NCBI RefSeq assembly: GCF_000278275.1
Contig: NZ_JH725147.1
Coordinates: 1,619,063 to 1,683,062 of the forward strand
Length of the DNA: 64,000 bases
Reading direction: 5' to 3'
Source of the DNA: Bartonella tamiae Th239
GTDB taxonomy: Bacteria; Pseudomonadota; Alphaproteobacteria; Rhizobiales; Rhizobiaceae
In this document: piece after piece, positions 27,783-37,503 of the stretch
Numbering within the stretch: position 1 is the stretch's first letter
How the letters are laid out: every line of letters begins with the position of its first letter
The notes under the pieces: model-generated
Databases searched by the model: none
Told to the model about the DNA's origin: nothing
What the model saw: the letters and a program-made list of their open reading frames with translations, nothing else
Made by a program: the position numbers and the translations under genes

Positions 27783-28982
27783 TCATGATTTCGAAATTTT
27801 ATCCAAAGATTTAAAAGGAGAAAGTTTTAACAGCTCATGATGAATTTCATAAAGTGCTTTTGTTTCTTCTTTTAAAAATCCCTTGACTGCATTTTGCATG
27901 CTATCATTCGTAAAGTAATGTGCTGAATATGTTTCGATGGGTAAGTAACCACGCTGTATTTTATGCTCCCCTTGCGCGCCTGCTTCTACAACGCTTATTT
28001 TATGTGCAATTGCATAATCAATGGCTTGATAGTAACATAGTTCAAAGTGAAGAAAGGGGTGATCTTCTATGGCCCCCCAATGTCGTCCATAAAGACGATC
28101 TGCACCAATAAAATTAATCGCACCAGCTATGCGTTTTCCATTGCGTTTTGCAATCATTAAAACAATATCATCGCCCATTTCCTGTCCAATAAGTGAATAA
28201 AACATCCGTGTTAAATAAGGATACCCCCATTTTCGTGATCCTGTATCTTGATAAAAAACAAAAAAATCATCCCAAATTTCTTCTGTTAAATCACGACCTG
28301 AAAGCCATTCTATATCTATGCCTTGTTCAAGAACCGCACGACGCTCTCGCTTTATGACTTTGCGTTTACGCGAAGAAAGATTTTGCAAAAATTCATCAAA
28401 ATTTGAATAACCTTCATTACAAAAATGATATTGACGATCCTTTCGAATAAGAAAGCCTTGCGTCTTTAATAATTCACATTCATTTTTTTCAAGAAATGTT
28501 ATATGAGCAGATGATAAACCATTAAAATCAACAAGCTGTTTCAAATAATCGGTTAAAGCTATTTGATTCTGTTTCCTATGTTTTTTAACACTGAGCAATT
28601 TTGGTCCCGTTACTGGAGTAAAAGGGACAGAAATTTGTAACTTTGGATAATAATGGCCCCCTGCTTGTTCAAAAGCATCTGCCCAAATATGATCAAATAC
28701 ATATTCTCCCTGTGAATGCGTTTTTATGTAACAGGGTACAAGAGCGTTTAATTGTCCGCTTTCATTATAAAGTCGCAAGAATTGAGGATCCCATCCAGTC
28801 CCCTGTCCTACTGAATGTGAGCGTTCTAAAGCTGATAAAAACGCATGAGATAAAAAGGGATTAAAATTTGAATGAAACCGCTCTGTTCCGCAAAATTTCC
28901 AATCAGTTTTATGAATATGACTGGCTCCACCACCAACGCGCAATTCCAAACCATTTTGCTCAAGCGCAGTCATAAAAGACAC
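27783..28982 (-). CDS. DUF482 / GNAT-like N-acetyltransferase family protein
   Basis: This 399-residue protein matches the widespread alphaproteobacterial DUF482 family. Recognisable blocks are NPFLSHAFLSALE, GTGWDPQFL, SHSQGEYVFDHIWADAFEQ, YYPKLQISVPFTPVTG and, C-terminally, HWGAIEDHPFLHFELCYYQAIDYAI with EAGAQGEHKIQRGY. The family has a FemAB/GNAT-like fold and is sometimes labelled peptidoglycan-biosynthesis related, but its substrate is not established. It is cytoplasmic, with no signal peptide. Length is normal. It is convergent with the MFS gene. Confidence 0.85.
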   Translation of the reverse strand: MSFMTALEQNGLELRVGGGASHIHKTDWKFCGTERFHSNFNPFLSHAFLSALERSHSVGQGTGWDPQFLRLYNESGQLNALVPCYIKTHSQGEYVFDHIWADAFEQAGGHYYPKLQISVPFTPVTGPKLLSVKKHRKQNQIALTDYLKQLVDFNGLSSAHITFLEKNECELLKTQGFLIRKDRQYHFCNEGYSNFDEFLQNLSSRKRKVIKRERRAVLEQGIDIEWLSGRDLTEEIWDDFFVFYQDTGSRKWGYPYLTRMFYSLIGQEMGDDIVLMIAKRNGKRIAGAINFIGADRLYGRHWGAIEDHPFLHFELCYYQAIDYAIAHKISVVEAGAQGEHKIQRGYLPIETYSAHYFTNDSMQNAVKGFLKEETKALYEIHHELLKLSPFKSLDKISKS

Positions 28983-29109
28983 CTATCACATATTCATTAA
29001 TATCCATTTTAGTATGTTTTTAAATTAAATATTAAATTTAATATTGTCATTAAAAAATTAAGAAACGATAGAGATTTTAAATAGAGTATATTCAATATCC
29101 TTTATAAAA

Positions 29110-29135
29110 ACATGCGCGCTAAATCACGCGCATGT
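29110..29135 (-). terminator. GC-rich terminator after META-domain gene
   Basis: ACATGCGCG (29110-29118) and CGCGCATGT (29127-29135) pair perfectly around 8 bases. On the minus strand the stem runs into TTTTTATAAA, a good intrinsic terminator just after the stop at 29148. Confidence 0.85.
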
Positions 29136-29147
29136 ATGTAACAAAAA

Positions 29148-29903
29148 TCATTCACGAGATAAAACAAGTAAAGGTTTTGATTGAGCATCAAGTAAGGTTA
29201 AAGTACCATCTTTTAAGGTGTAGTTTTGTACACGACTGATAATTTTAGAAAGTTGTTGTTCTTGCTTCATCAAAACATCATCACATGCCATTCTCGTCGC
29301 CATAATCGTACCGAATACCATTTTTGAGGCATCAATCGTTACAGCCGAAGACATTCGATTACATCCAGCATAAATACTAGAAAGGCCATCTTGAGAAAAC
29401 GTAATTGTTAAAGGGGCGCTACCTTCAGATTTTTTATCATCTATGTCTTTAATAATCCAATCTCCAACAAGTTGCATACGATTAAATGTTTCAGGTGCTG
29501 CTGCTACCATCTTAACAAATATTTGCGTGTCATTATCATCTCCTGCAAAAACGGCATGGTTTTCAGTTGTAACAAAAAGTAACTTTCCATCAACACTAAT
29601 TCTCGCCTGCAAAGCATAACGATGTTTTGGATCAATAACAGCAGAATCAAACTTTAATTCATAAGGAATAGGACTTGATGCATGAGGTTTAAATATAGCT
29701 GATGAAATTGTCGTCGATGGTGCATCCGCCAAGGACACATCATTTAGTGAAACCTCTACCTCTGCGTTTTCGGGTAATGCCATACGTTCACGATAGACAA
29801 CATCACCTTTCAAATATAAGGTTGTTGCATGCGCGCTTATAACAGACCCCGTAATTGCGCTAAGAGCAACACCTGCTATGAATAGACGCCGCAAAAAAAG
29901 CAT
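29148..29903 (-). CDS. exported YbaY + META (HslJ-like) domain protein
   Basis: This 251-residue protein has a Sec signal peptide (about 1-26, ending SAHA). A YbaY-like beta domain follows (about 28-130, with VYRERMALPENAEVEVSL and ARISVDGKLLFVTT), then a META domain (about 140-250, with LVGDWIIKDID, ISQDGLSSIYAGCNRMSSA-like and MACDDVLMKQEQQL). META proteins such as HslJ are outer-envelope proteins linked to heat and novobiocin tolerance. It probably acts in the periplasm or at the outer membrane; there is no lipobox Cys. It is a stand-alone gene with its own terminator. Confidence 0.85.
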   Translation of the reverse strand: MLFLRRLFIAGVALSAITGSVISAHATTLYLKGDVVYRERMALPENAEVEVSLNDVSLADAPSTTISSAIFKPHASSPIPYELKFDSAVIDPKHRYALQARISVDGKLLFVTTENHAVFAGDDNDTQIFVKMVAAAPETFNRMQLVGDWIIKDIDDKKSEGSAPLTITFSQDGLSSIYAGCNRMSSAVTIDASKMVFGTIMATRMACDDVLMKQEQQLSKIISRVQNYTLKDGTLTLLDAQSKPLLVLSRE

Positions 29904-30097
29904 GATAGTATTCCTTTCTGTGTAAGTTTATAAAGCCATAATTATTGACATGGCAAATTGTTCGATCAAAATCAAAATATAAATAAGTGAAAAAAATTTT
30001 TAAATTATGGCAAAAGCAAAGAAAATTATCTTAAAATTTTGTTATATTTATATCTTCTTACAAAAAACAAAAACTGAGGAATAATTGGGAGTTAATA

Positions 30098-30745
30098 ATG
30101 AAACTTTATTATTATGATCACTGTCCTTTTTGCGTTCGTACACTCATGCTCGCTCATTATAAAAATATAGATGTAGAAAAAAATATTTTACAAAATGATG
30201 ATGTTGAAACATGTATGCGTCTGATCAATTCAAAACAAGTTCCTATACTCGAATTTGACGATAAAACAGCAATTGCTGAAAGCCTAGAAATTGCGCATAT
30301 ATTTGATGAAATCGGTACAAAAAGTCAAAGTGTGCTACCACAAACAGATAAAGAAAAAATAATAACTAGTCATATATTTAGCGCATCCAAATCTATATAT
30401 GCGCTATTATTTCCACGTAATGTTAAGGCTGGACTTCCTGAGTTTTCTACACAATCAGCAATCAACTATTTTCAAACAAAAAAAGAAAAATTACTTGGTA
30501 TGACCTTTGATGAAGCAATAAAACAAACCCAAATACACAAAAAGAGTGTTGAGAAAATGTTAAAGACTTTACCAAATTTACCTGAAAAAAAGGAAAACTT
30601 AAAATGGGATGATGTGATGATATTCCCGCATTTGCGCAATTTAACAATTGTTAAAGATTTATACATTCCAGAAACTGTGAAAGACTATATTGAACATATT
30701 TCGCATTTGACAAATGTTCATCTTTATTTTGATCGTGCTCTATAA
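30098..30745 (+). CDS. grxB: glutaredoxin 2 (GrxB type)
   Basis: This 215-residue protein has a glutaredoxin N-domain with the active site CPFC (Cys9 and Cys12) and KQVPILEF (cis-Pro), and a helical GST-like C-domain. Size and two-domain form match E. coli GrxB, which reduces glutathione mixed disulfides; E. coli has CPYC at the site. A GGGAG sequence lies just before the ATG. It is followed 48 bases later by a DUF486 gene in the same direction. The closest alternative is a GST-like protein without redox function, but both active-site Cys are present. Confidence 0.9.
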   Translation: MKLYYYDHCPFCVRTLMLAHYKNIDVEKNILQNDDVETCMRLINSKQVPILEFDDKTAIAESLEIAHIFDEIGTKSQSVLPQTDKEKIITSHIFSASKSIYALLFPRNVKAGLPEFSTQSAINYFQTKKEKLLGMTFDEAIKQTQIHKKSVEKMLKTLPNLPEKKENLKWDDVMIFPHLRNLTIVKDLYIPETVKDYIEHISHLTNVHLYFDRAL

Positions 30746-30793
30746 TAAAGGCGAACCAACAGCAATTTCATAAATCTTAGGATTTACAACAAA

Positions 30794-31144
30794 ATGACAT
30801 TATTTCCTTATCTCGCACCAATTGGACTGTTGTTGCTTTCCAATATTTTCATGACATTTGCGTGGTACGGGCATTTAAAATTTACCAATAAACCTTTGTT
30901 ACTTGTCATTATTGTGAGTTGGGCTATAGCCTTTTTTGAATATTGTCTTGCAGTCCCCGCCAATCGTCTTGGACATGATGTTTATAGTGCAGCTCAGTTA
31001 AAAACCATACAGGAAGTGATCACCTTATTGATATTTGCAATTTTTTCTATTCTGTATCTTGGTGAAAAATTGACTATAAATCATTTTGTGGGTTTTGGAT
31101 TCATCATTGTCGGTGCATATTTTGTGTTCAAAGGTCCGTTATAA
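30794..31144 (+). CDS. DUF486 / DMT-superfamily small membrane protein
   Basis: This 116-residue protein has four predicted membrane helices (about 7-25, 35-52, 72-90 and 96-112) and the DUF486 phrases [22 protein letters not shown] and [15 protein letters not shown]. The family belongs to the drug/metabolite transporter superfamily and probably works as a dimer; the substrate is unknown. It lies between grxB and icd, all on the plus strand. Confidence 0.85.
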   Translation: MTLFPYLAPIGLLLLSNIFMTFAWYGHLKFTNKPLLLVIIVSWAIAFFEYCLAVPANRLGHDVYSAAQLKTIQEVITLLIFAIFSILYLGEKLTINHFVGFGFIIVGAYFVFKGPL

Positions 31145-31221
31145 TCCTTAATATGCCTTTTGACTCAAGATTTGTGAATGATATACTTATCTGTAATTTA
31201 AAATTGAAAGAGGAACATCTT

Positions 31222-32436
31222 ATGGCAAAGATCAAAGTCGAAAATCCCGTCGTTGAGCTCGACGGCGACGAGATGACACGTATTATCTGGCAATATATTA
31301 AAGACAAACTCATTCATCCCTATCTTGATATTGATCTGAAATATTATGATCTTTCAATCGAAAATCGTGATGCTACGCAAGATCAAGTCACAGTTGATTC
31401 AGCCAATGCAATTAAACAATATGGTGTTGGTGTAAAATGTGCGACCATTACACCTGATGAAGCGCGCGTTAAAGAATTCAATCTTAAAAAAATGTGGAAG
31501 TCCCCTAACGGAACAATCAGAAACATTCTGGGTGGCGTTATTTTCCGTGAGCCCATCATTTGTGAAAATGTTCCACGCCTTGTTCCAGGATGGACAAAAC
31601 CAATTATTGTTGGACGCCATGCTTTTGGGGACCAATATAAAGCTACAGATTTCAAATTTCCTAGCAAAGGCAAATTATCGATTAAATTTGTCGGGGACGA
31701 TGGTAATGTTATTGAACATGATGTCTATGATGCACCAGGCGCAGGTGTTGCATTAGCAATGTATAATTTAGATGAATCAATTCGTGATTTTGCACGTGCG
31801 TCATTTAATTATGGACTTCAAAGAAATGTGCCTGTTTATCTTTCAACCAAAAATACTATTTTGAAAGCCTATGACGGTCGGTTTAAAGATATTTTCCAAG
31901 ATGTTTTTGATGCTGAATTTAAAGACGAATTTGAAAAACGCAAACTCACTTATGAACATCGTTTGATTGATGACATGGTAGCATCAGCACTTAAATGGTC
32001 TGGTGGTTATGTTTGGGCATGTAAAAATTACGATGGAGACGTACAATCAGACATAGTTGCTCAAGGTTTTGGCTCTTTAGGTTTGATGACTTCTGTTTTA
32101 TTAAGCCCCGATGGACAAACAGTTGAAGCAGAAGCCGCTCACGGCACAGTAACCCGTCATTATCGCCAATATCAAAAAGGCGAAGAAACTTCAACAAATT
32201 CTATAGCATCTATTTTTGCATGGACGCGTGGGCTTGCGCATCGTGCCAAGTTGGACAAGAATGATGCACTGAAAAAATTTGCTGAAACACTGGAAAAAGT
32301 ATGTATTGAAACTGTCGAATCTGGGTTTATGACGAAAGATCTTGCACTTTTGATTGGTCCTAATCAAAAATGGCTTTCAACAACTGGTTTTCTAGATAAA
32401 ATTGATGAAAATCTACAAAAAGCGATGGCTGCTTAA
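31222..32436 (+). CDS. icd: isocitrate dehydrogenase (NADP+)
   Basis: This TCA-cycle enzyme converts isocitrate to 2-oxoglutarate, making NADPH. The start is taken at ATG 31222 ([21 protein letters not shown]), after AGAGGA, giving 404 residues, the homodimeric eukaryote-like type II form found in alphaproteobacteria. Substrate-binding residues lie in [12 protein letters not shown] and the metal-binding Asp in LIDDMVAS. The NADP-binding region follows [12 protein letters not shown]. An earlier in-frame ATG at 31153 would add 23 unrelated residues. A terminator follows at 32513-32545. Confidence 0.96.
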   Translation: MAKIKVENPVVELDGDEMTRIIWQYIKDKLIHPYLDIDLKYYDLSIENRDATQDQVTVDSANAIKQYGVGVKCATITPDEARVKEFNLKKMWKSPNGTIRNILGGVIFREPIICENVPRLVPGWTKPIIVGRHAFGDQYKATDFKFPSKGKLSIKFVGDDGNVIEHDVYDAPGAGVALAMYNLDESIRDFARASFNYGLQRNVPVYLSTKNTILKAYDGRFKDIFQDVFDAEFKDEFEKRKLTYEHRLIDDMVASALKWSGGYVWACKNYDGDVQSDIVAQGFGSLGLMTSVLLSPDGQTVEAEAAHGTVTRHYRQYQKGEETSTNSIASIFAWTRGLAHRAKLDKNDALKKFAETLEKVCIETVESGFMTKDLALLIGPNQKWLSTTGFLDKIDENLQKAMAA

Positions 32437-32512
32437 AGGTAATATTTCGCTTAATCAACGAGGACATATATTTTTTAAAAAACCTCAAAAAGTCTGAGTA
32501 AACTTAATATTG

Positions 32513-32545
32513 AAACCCATTGTTTCCGACAGTGGGTTTTATTTT
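32513..32545 (+). terminator. icd terminator
   Basis: AAACCCATTG (32513-32522) pairs with CAGTGGGTTT (32530-32539), with one G-T pair, around a 7-base loop. The run TTTTATTTT follows. Confidence 0.88.
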
Positions 32546-32728
32546 ATGAAAGTCTCTTTTTGTACAGTTGTCATTGGAGATATACTGTTAAATTTTTTGG
32601 CTTAGACAGATCAAGAAACGTTATGTTTTCAACCATTCCCTATATGACCCATAACTAAAAAATGAGTATTGTCTGTTAAGCTTTCATACTGATTTTTTCT
32701 TATATTTATGCCGCCTTTATTTTAATAA

Positions 32729-32899
32729 CAGACGCATTTTTTCTCTCAACTTGTTCACCATGGTGGTGCAATTATTAAAATATCGGCATCTCCTGCCTTA
32801 TTTGGATTTTTTATCCTTCTTTTAATCATCAACATTCCATGTGCTTTAAAAGTTGTAAAAGATATACAAAGAGATCCCACTGGTAAAAATAGTGATTAA
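32729..32899 (+). pseudogene. possible coding remnant, membrane-helix segment, no start codon
   Basis: A 56-codon frame without a start, between stops at 32726 and 32897, encodes HHGGAIIKISASPALFGFF, then a hydrophobic helix and a hydrophilic tail (KVVKDIQRDPTGKNSD). It looks like the C-terminus of a small membrane protein whose front has been lost. I do not recognise the family. It could be noise in AT-rich DNA. Confidence 0.3.
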
Positions 32900-32904
32900 T
32901 ATTT

Positions 32905-33885
32905 TCAAAGTGAAATCAACGAATATATAACAAGGCTAAAAATTAATAGACTAAGCAACACATTCATAGACTGATAAAATAGATGTAAAGCACGTGTAAT
33001 GTCATTTGGTTTTGCTATGGTGCCATTAAAATTTTGGAATGGTTCATTTACATGAACACAATCATAATATCGAGGTCCTGCGAGCTGAATATTCAAACCT
33101 CCTGCGTAAGCACATTCTGGCCAGCCTGCATTAGGTGAACGATGATTATTAGCATCTTTAAGGATAACATGGAGAGCTCTATAAAATGATGTTTTATGAT
33201 GCCAAAATTTTAAAGCTATTAAAGTAATCAAAGCTGTTAATCGCGCTGGTATAAAATTTGCAACGTCATCTAAACGTGCCGATGCCCAGCCAAATTCTCG
33301 GTAACGGTCATTTTTATAACCAATCATCGAATCCGCAGTATTTAATGTTTTATACCCGATCAAGCCTGGCAGACCAAACAGAATATACCAAAAAACAGGT
33401 GCAATAACACCATCAGAACTATTTTCAGCCAAACTCTCTATTGTCGCGCGACAAATAGCACTTTCATCAAGCATTTCAGTATTGCGCCCAACAATCATTG
33501 AGACAGCTTTTTGCGCTTTTTTTAAACCATCTTGTGAAAAAGCTTCTTTCACATTCAAAACATGATCGCTTAAACTTTTTTGCGCAAAAAATATACAAGC
33601 AACACAAGCTTCAATCAGCAAACCAAACCATGAAGCATATAAAATTATAAGATGAATTACCATTCCAAATGCAAATGCTCCGAATAAAAGAAACAAAAGC
33701 ATAAAAAAACCCAATACGCGTTTTAATCGTGAAGAAAACCTTTTTTTATTTATTTTTTTTTCTAAAAAAGCGATCAAATGTCCAATAATTGCAACAGGAT
33801 GAGGGATTCTTTTCCATAAGCAATGCGGATCCCCCACAATGCGATCAATAATTAACGCCAAAATCAAAATTAAAAGGCGTTCCAA
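32905..33885 (-). CDS. cobD: adenosylcobinamide-phosphate synthase (CbiB/CobD)
   Basis: This membrane protein attaches aminopropanol (or its phosphate) to adenosylcobyric acid. The 326 residues show the typical start LLILILALIIDRIVGDP, IPHPVAIIGHLI, the GRNTEMLDESAICRATIESLAENSSDGVIAP core and the SPNAGWPECAYAGGL motif. Four or five membrane segments are evident. It is at the left end of the cobalamin cluster, 13 bases downstream of an AraJ-like MFS gene on the same strand. Naming: cobD in Pseudomonas denitrificans usage, cbiB in Salmonella usage. Confidence 0.95.
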   Translation of the reverse strand: MERLLILILALIIDRIVGDPHCLWKRIPHPVAIIGHLIAFLEKKINKKRFSSRLKRVLGFFMLLFLLFGAFAFGMVIHLIILYASWFGLLIEACVACIFFAQKSLSDHVLNVKEAFSQDGLKKAQKAVSMIVGRNTEMLDESAICRATIESLAENSSDGVIAPVFWYILFGLPGLIGYKTLNTADSMIGYKNDRYREFGWASARLDDVANFIPARLTALITLIALKFWHHKTSFYRALHVILKDANNHRSPNAGWPECAYAGGLNIQLAGPRYYDCVHVNEPFQNFNGTIAKPNDITRALHLFYQSMNVLLSLLIFSLVIYSLISL

Positions 33886-33897
33886 GAAAGTATCATC

Positions 33898-35151
33898 CTA
33901 TTTTAATGCGCTTTGATCGCGCTTTTCCAAATACCATGAAAAGGTAAAAATCATCAAACCTGTAAAGGTTAAACCGCTCGCCAAAAGGGCTGTATATTGA
34001 TAATGATACCCCATTTTTAAAAGTGTCGCTCCTGATTCAGCACCTAAGGCATTTGCCACATTAAACGCAGACTGTACTAATGCTCCTGCAAGTGTTTGCG
34101 CTTTACCTGCTACATCCATAATTCGCGTTTGAATAGAGGGCATACTGGCAAAAGCAGTACCTACTAAAAAACAACCAATTGCAGCTGTAATGCCAGAACG
34201 TGAAAGAAAGAAAAACAAGAAAAAGGCAAAACTACTCCATAACATAGCGAAAAATATTGTACGCATGCCACCAAATCTTATAGCAAGACGCGGTCCAAAT
34301 ATATTTCCAGCAACCATACCTATTCCAAGAAGAGGCATGATCAATGGTACCCAACCAATCGACACGCCAGAAACTTCCATTAGAATGGATTTGATATATG
34401 TAAACACAGTAAATAAACCCGCAGAGCCAATTGAGACTGTGGCTAACAGTAACCAGACCTGTTTTTGTTTTAAAGCGCCAAGTTCGGTTAATGGACTGGC
34501 ACCAATAGCTGTCGGCATATAAGGCAAAAATCGCCAAATAAGGAGTGCTGTTAAAAGAGCTATGCCACCAACAATAATAAAAGCAGACTCCCAACCAATC
34601 TGTTGACCAATCCATGTTGCCAAAGGCGCGCCGACAACAGTTGCCACTGTTAAACCTAGAACCACACTGCCCACAGCTTTTGCACGCTGTTTTACTTCAA
34701 CCATTGAAGCTGCCGCTATTGCTGCAACACCAAAATAAATCCCATGAGGTAAACCACTAATAAAACGCAATGTCACTAAAGCATCAAAATTTGTTGCAAA
34801 AGCACTTGCCGCATTAAAGAGTGCATAACAAAGCATTAACGCAATTAAAACAAATTTACGTGATAATTTGGCTGTTGCAACAGCCAATACTGGTGCGCCA
34901 ACAACCACGCCTAAAGCATATGCAGAAATATATTGCCCAGCAGTAGGAATATCGACATTTGTACTTACCGCCATTTCAGGTTGCAGTCCCATAGCCACAA
35001 ATTCTGCCGTACCAATGGAAAAACCACCAACGGCTAAGGCAAACATGGCAATACGACGCGATCTTGGATCAATATCATTTGCTGGATTGATTTTGTTTAT
35101 TTCATATTCCGCCACTGGTAAACCCATTCTCATATTTAGGTTGTGAGCCAT
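33898..35151 (-). CDS. MFS transporter, AraJ/YdhP-like
   Basis: This 417-residue, 12-helix protein has the DHA1 opening GFSIGTAEFVAMGLQPEMA after a 35-residue hydrophilic N-terminus. It is an efflux-type major facilitator related to AraJ and YdhP and to the MFS at 26.5 kb. It sits inside the cobalamin cluster between cobB and cobD in the same direction, which might mean it moves a cobalamin precursor or simply that it was inserted there; nothing in the protein decides this. The start may be at a later Met (MRMGLPVAEYE). Confidence 0.85.
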   Translation of the reverse strand: MAHNLNMRMGLPVAEYEINKINPANDIDPRSRRIAMFALAVGGFSIGTAEFVAMGLQPEMAVSTNVDIPTAGQYISAYALGVVVGAPVLAVATAKLSRKFVLIALMLCYALFNAASAFATNFDALVTLRFISGLPHGIYFGVAAIAAASMVEVKQRAKAVGSVVLGLTVATVVGAPLATWIGQQIGWESAFIIVGGIALLTALLIWRFLPYMPTAIGASPLTELGALKQKQVWLLLATVSIGSAGLFTVFTYIKSILMEVSGVSIGWVPLIMPLLGIGMVAGNIFGPRLAIRFGGMRTIFFAMLWSSFAFFLFFFLSRSGITAAIGCFLVGTAFASMPSIQTRIMDVAGKAQTLAGALVQSAFNVANALGAESGATLLKMGYHYQYTALLASGLTFTGLMIFTFSWYLEKRDQSALK

Positions 35152-35292
35152 TTGTATTGGTAATTATATGTCATTTTAAAACATCAAGACAATCGAACCT
35201 TGTAAACTATCAATTATCTTAACACACTGCCCGACTCTTATCGGAGTATTTTTTCAATTTAATGAATGCTCTATTTAAACCGACTTTTGCTT

Positions 35293-36588
35293 TCATTCAA
35301 TATCCATAATATGCATAAATGAACCTGCAATATTTTTATTATGCATGCCGACATATCCAAGAGGCTTATTTAACGCATCAAAGGCCTCAAATAATGGTTG
35401 AGCATGACCTTGTGATACGATTGAAGCATAATGAAATTCATGAGCACGAAACCATTTGTCACCTAAAAAACTACTTTTAGGTTTGAGAGTACGATAACCT
35501 AAATGAAGTTTTGCTTCTTTAAAACTTGTTTTTAATGGTAAAAATCCAAGTTGTGGATGGTGATGACCATTGGAATCTTCTATTGATTCACCCAAAACCA
35601 TATAGCCACCACATTCACCATAAATACGTGTACCTTCATTTTTTTTTGCTTTCATGACTTTTTTAAAATGCACAGCTACTGATAATCTTTCTGCGTAAAG
35701 TTCTGGATAACCTCCACTTAAATAAACCGCATCACAATTTAAAGAAGGACCTTCATCATTTAATGGTGAAAAAAAAGATATTTCAGCACCTTTAGCATGC
35801 CACCCATTAAGCAAATGTGGATATACAAAACGAAAAGCATCATCATGTGCCACAGCTACATGATGACCTAAAGGTGCAAATTGTGGGAGTGTTTGTGGAA
35901 AATATCGATCACTTCTTTTTTGAGATAAATTAATCAGTGTTTTTAGGTCTACACTTTGTGTTATGATTTGGGCCGCATTTAAAATAAATGACTCAAGTTC
36001 ACAATATTCACTGGCTTGTATTAAGCCTAAATGTCGTGATGGTAAGTTCAAATCTTTATTTTTATAAACTGCTCCTATAACAGGGATATTTAACGGTTTT
36101 AAAGCTTCACGGATCATATATTCATGACGTTGGCTCCCAATATTGTTCAAAAGAATAGCCGATAAATGAACACCGTCCATATAAGATTGAAAACCTTTGA
36201 CAAGTGCGGCGACTGAATGAGATTGTCGCGCACAATCAACGATAAAAACTATTGGTAAATCAAGTGTTTGCGCTAATACAGCAGACGATCCGCAACCATT
36301 AATCGCACCATCATATAAACCCATCATTCCTTCAACAATCAGCATTTTATCTGTCTTAGTATGATATTGTGACAAGGACTTCACTAAATCAGGACGCATT
36401 GCCCAACAATCAAGGTTTATACTTTCAGTGCCTATCGCAGCTTTGTGAAAAGCTGGATCAATAAAATCTGGACCAGCTTTTGCTGGAGCAATCTTAATAC
36501 CCATATTTTTTAAAGCACGCATCAAAGCAAGAGTAATAACCGTTTTTCCTGAACCAGAACTCGCAGCGCTTATCATAAATCCTGACAT
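35293..36588 (-). CDS. cobB: hydrogenobyrinic/cobyrinic acid a,c-diamide synthase
   Basis: This glutamine- and ATP-dependent enzyme amidates the a and c side chains of the corrin ring. I start at ATG 36588 (MSGFMISAASSGSGKT), one base after the cobA stop (TAATATG) and behind GGTGAGG; a longer reading frame upstream lies inside cobA. The N-terminal P-loop dethiobiotin-synthetase-like domain has SGSGKT and the PAKAGPDFIDP block. The C-terminal class-I glutaminase has Cys in YGECGGYMVLG and the late His of AHEFHYA. The 431 residues fit the family. Translation is probably coupled to cobA. Confidence 0.94.
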   Translation of the reverse strand: MSGFMISAASSGSGKTVITLALMRALKNMGIKIAPAKAGPDFIDPAFHKAAIGTESINLDCWAMRPDLVKSLSQYHTKTDKMLIVEGMMGLYDGAINGCGSSAVLAQTLDLPIVFIVDCARQSHSVAALVKGFQSYMDGVHLSAILLNNIGSQRHEYMIREALKPLNIPVIGAVYKNKDLNLPSRHLGLIQASEYCELESFILNAAQIITQSVDLKTLINLSQKRSDRYFPQTLPQFAPLGHHVAVAHDDAFRFVYPHLLNGWHAKGAEISFFSPLNDEGPSLNCDAVYLSGGYPELYAERLSVAVHFKKVMKAKKNEGTRIYGECGGYMVLGESIEDSNGHHHPQLGFLPLKTSFKEAKLHLGYRTLKPKSSFLGDKWFRAHEFHYASIVSQGHAQPLFEAFDALNKPLGYVGMHNKNIAGSFMHIMDIE

Positions 36589-36589
36589 A

Positions 36590-37393
36590 TTATACCTCAC
36601 CATTATTGCCATTGAGCGGCAACCAACCAAGAAGAGAACGCATGGAGGCAACTTCACCTATAATCACAATAGCTGGAGGAAAAATTTTATGTTTTTTTAC
36701 GCACTGAGCTATATCTTTTAAGGTCGTTTCAACAACTTCTTGATTTTTCATTGTAGCATTTGATACAAAAACAACTGGATCATGAGCATCTCTGCCTGCT
36801 TGTATAAGTTTATCAGCTATATCATGTATATGTTTCATCGCCATATAAAGAACAAGTACGGGGGAAGCTTTTGCAATAGCCTGCCAATCAAATGCACTTG
36901 GAATTTCACCACAAGAATCATGTCCAGTTAAAAAAGTGACACTTTGATTTATCGAACGATGGGTAACGGGAATACCTGCATATGCAGGACCTGCAATACC
37001 CGCTGTAATACCAGGTACAATTCGAAAACAAATACCCGCTTTTGCTAAAGCGACTGCCTCTTCACCACCACGACCGAAAACGAAAGGGTCGCCGCCTTTA
37101 AGCCTTAAAACTCGCTTTCCTTCTTTAGCCAAAGAAATCATTCTTTCAGTAATTTCATTTTGCTTTAATGAAGGTTGTCCACCGCGTTTTCCAGCAAATT
37201 CAAGAAAACAATCGGATTTAGCCAAACGCAGGCAAGCAGGATCAACAAGCGCATCATACAATATATGATCCGCCTGTTGAATAGCATTCACGCTATGAAG
37301 GGTAAGCAAACCAGGATCGCCAGGACCTGCGCCAACGAGCCAAACATTTCCAGGATTAAAATCAGGTAAATTGAAGCATTGTTTTGCTTCCAT
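36590..37393 (-). CDS. cobA: uroporphyrinogen-III C-methyltransferase (SUMT)
   Basis: This SAM-dependent enzyme methylates uroporphyrinogen III at C2 and C7 to give precorrin-2, the entry to cobalamin. The 267 residues begin with about 15 extra residues, then the tetrapyrrole-methylase core: VGAGPGDPGLLTLHSV, DALV, RLKGGDPFVFGRGGEE and PGITAGIAGPAYAGIP. It lacks the CysG oxidase/chelatase domain, so it is a dedicated SUMT. It is divergent from cbiD and directly followed by cobB. Confidence 0.95.
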   Translation of the reverse strand: MEAKQCFNLPDFNPGNVWLVGAGPGDPGLLTLHSVNAIQQADHILYDALVDPACLRLAKSDCFLEFAGKRGGQPSLKQNEITERMISLAKEGKRVLRLKGGDPFVFGRGGEEAVALAKAGICFRIVPGITAGIAGPAYAGIPVTHRSINQSVTFLTGHDSCGEIPSAFDWQAIAKASPVLVLYMAMKHIHDIADKLIQAGRDAHDPVVFVSNATMKNQEVVETTLKDIAQCVKKHKIFPPAIVIIGEVASMRSLLGWLPLNGNNGEV

Positions 37394-37503
37394 CGTTAAA
37401 CTTTCTACTGCTTTTTTAAGGGATAAGAATCAATGTATGCTTTCTTTTATCTATTGAGAAGATTAATATCACTGTAAAATTTTATATAGTCCGCTTATAA
37501 AAG

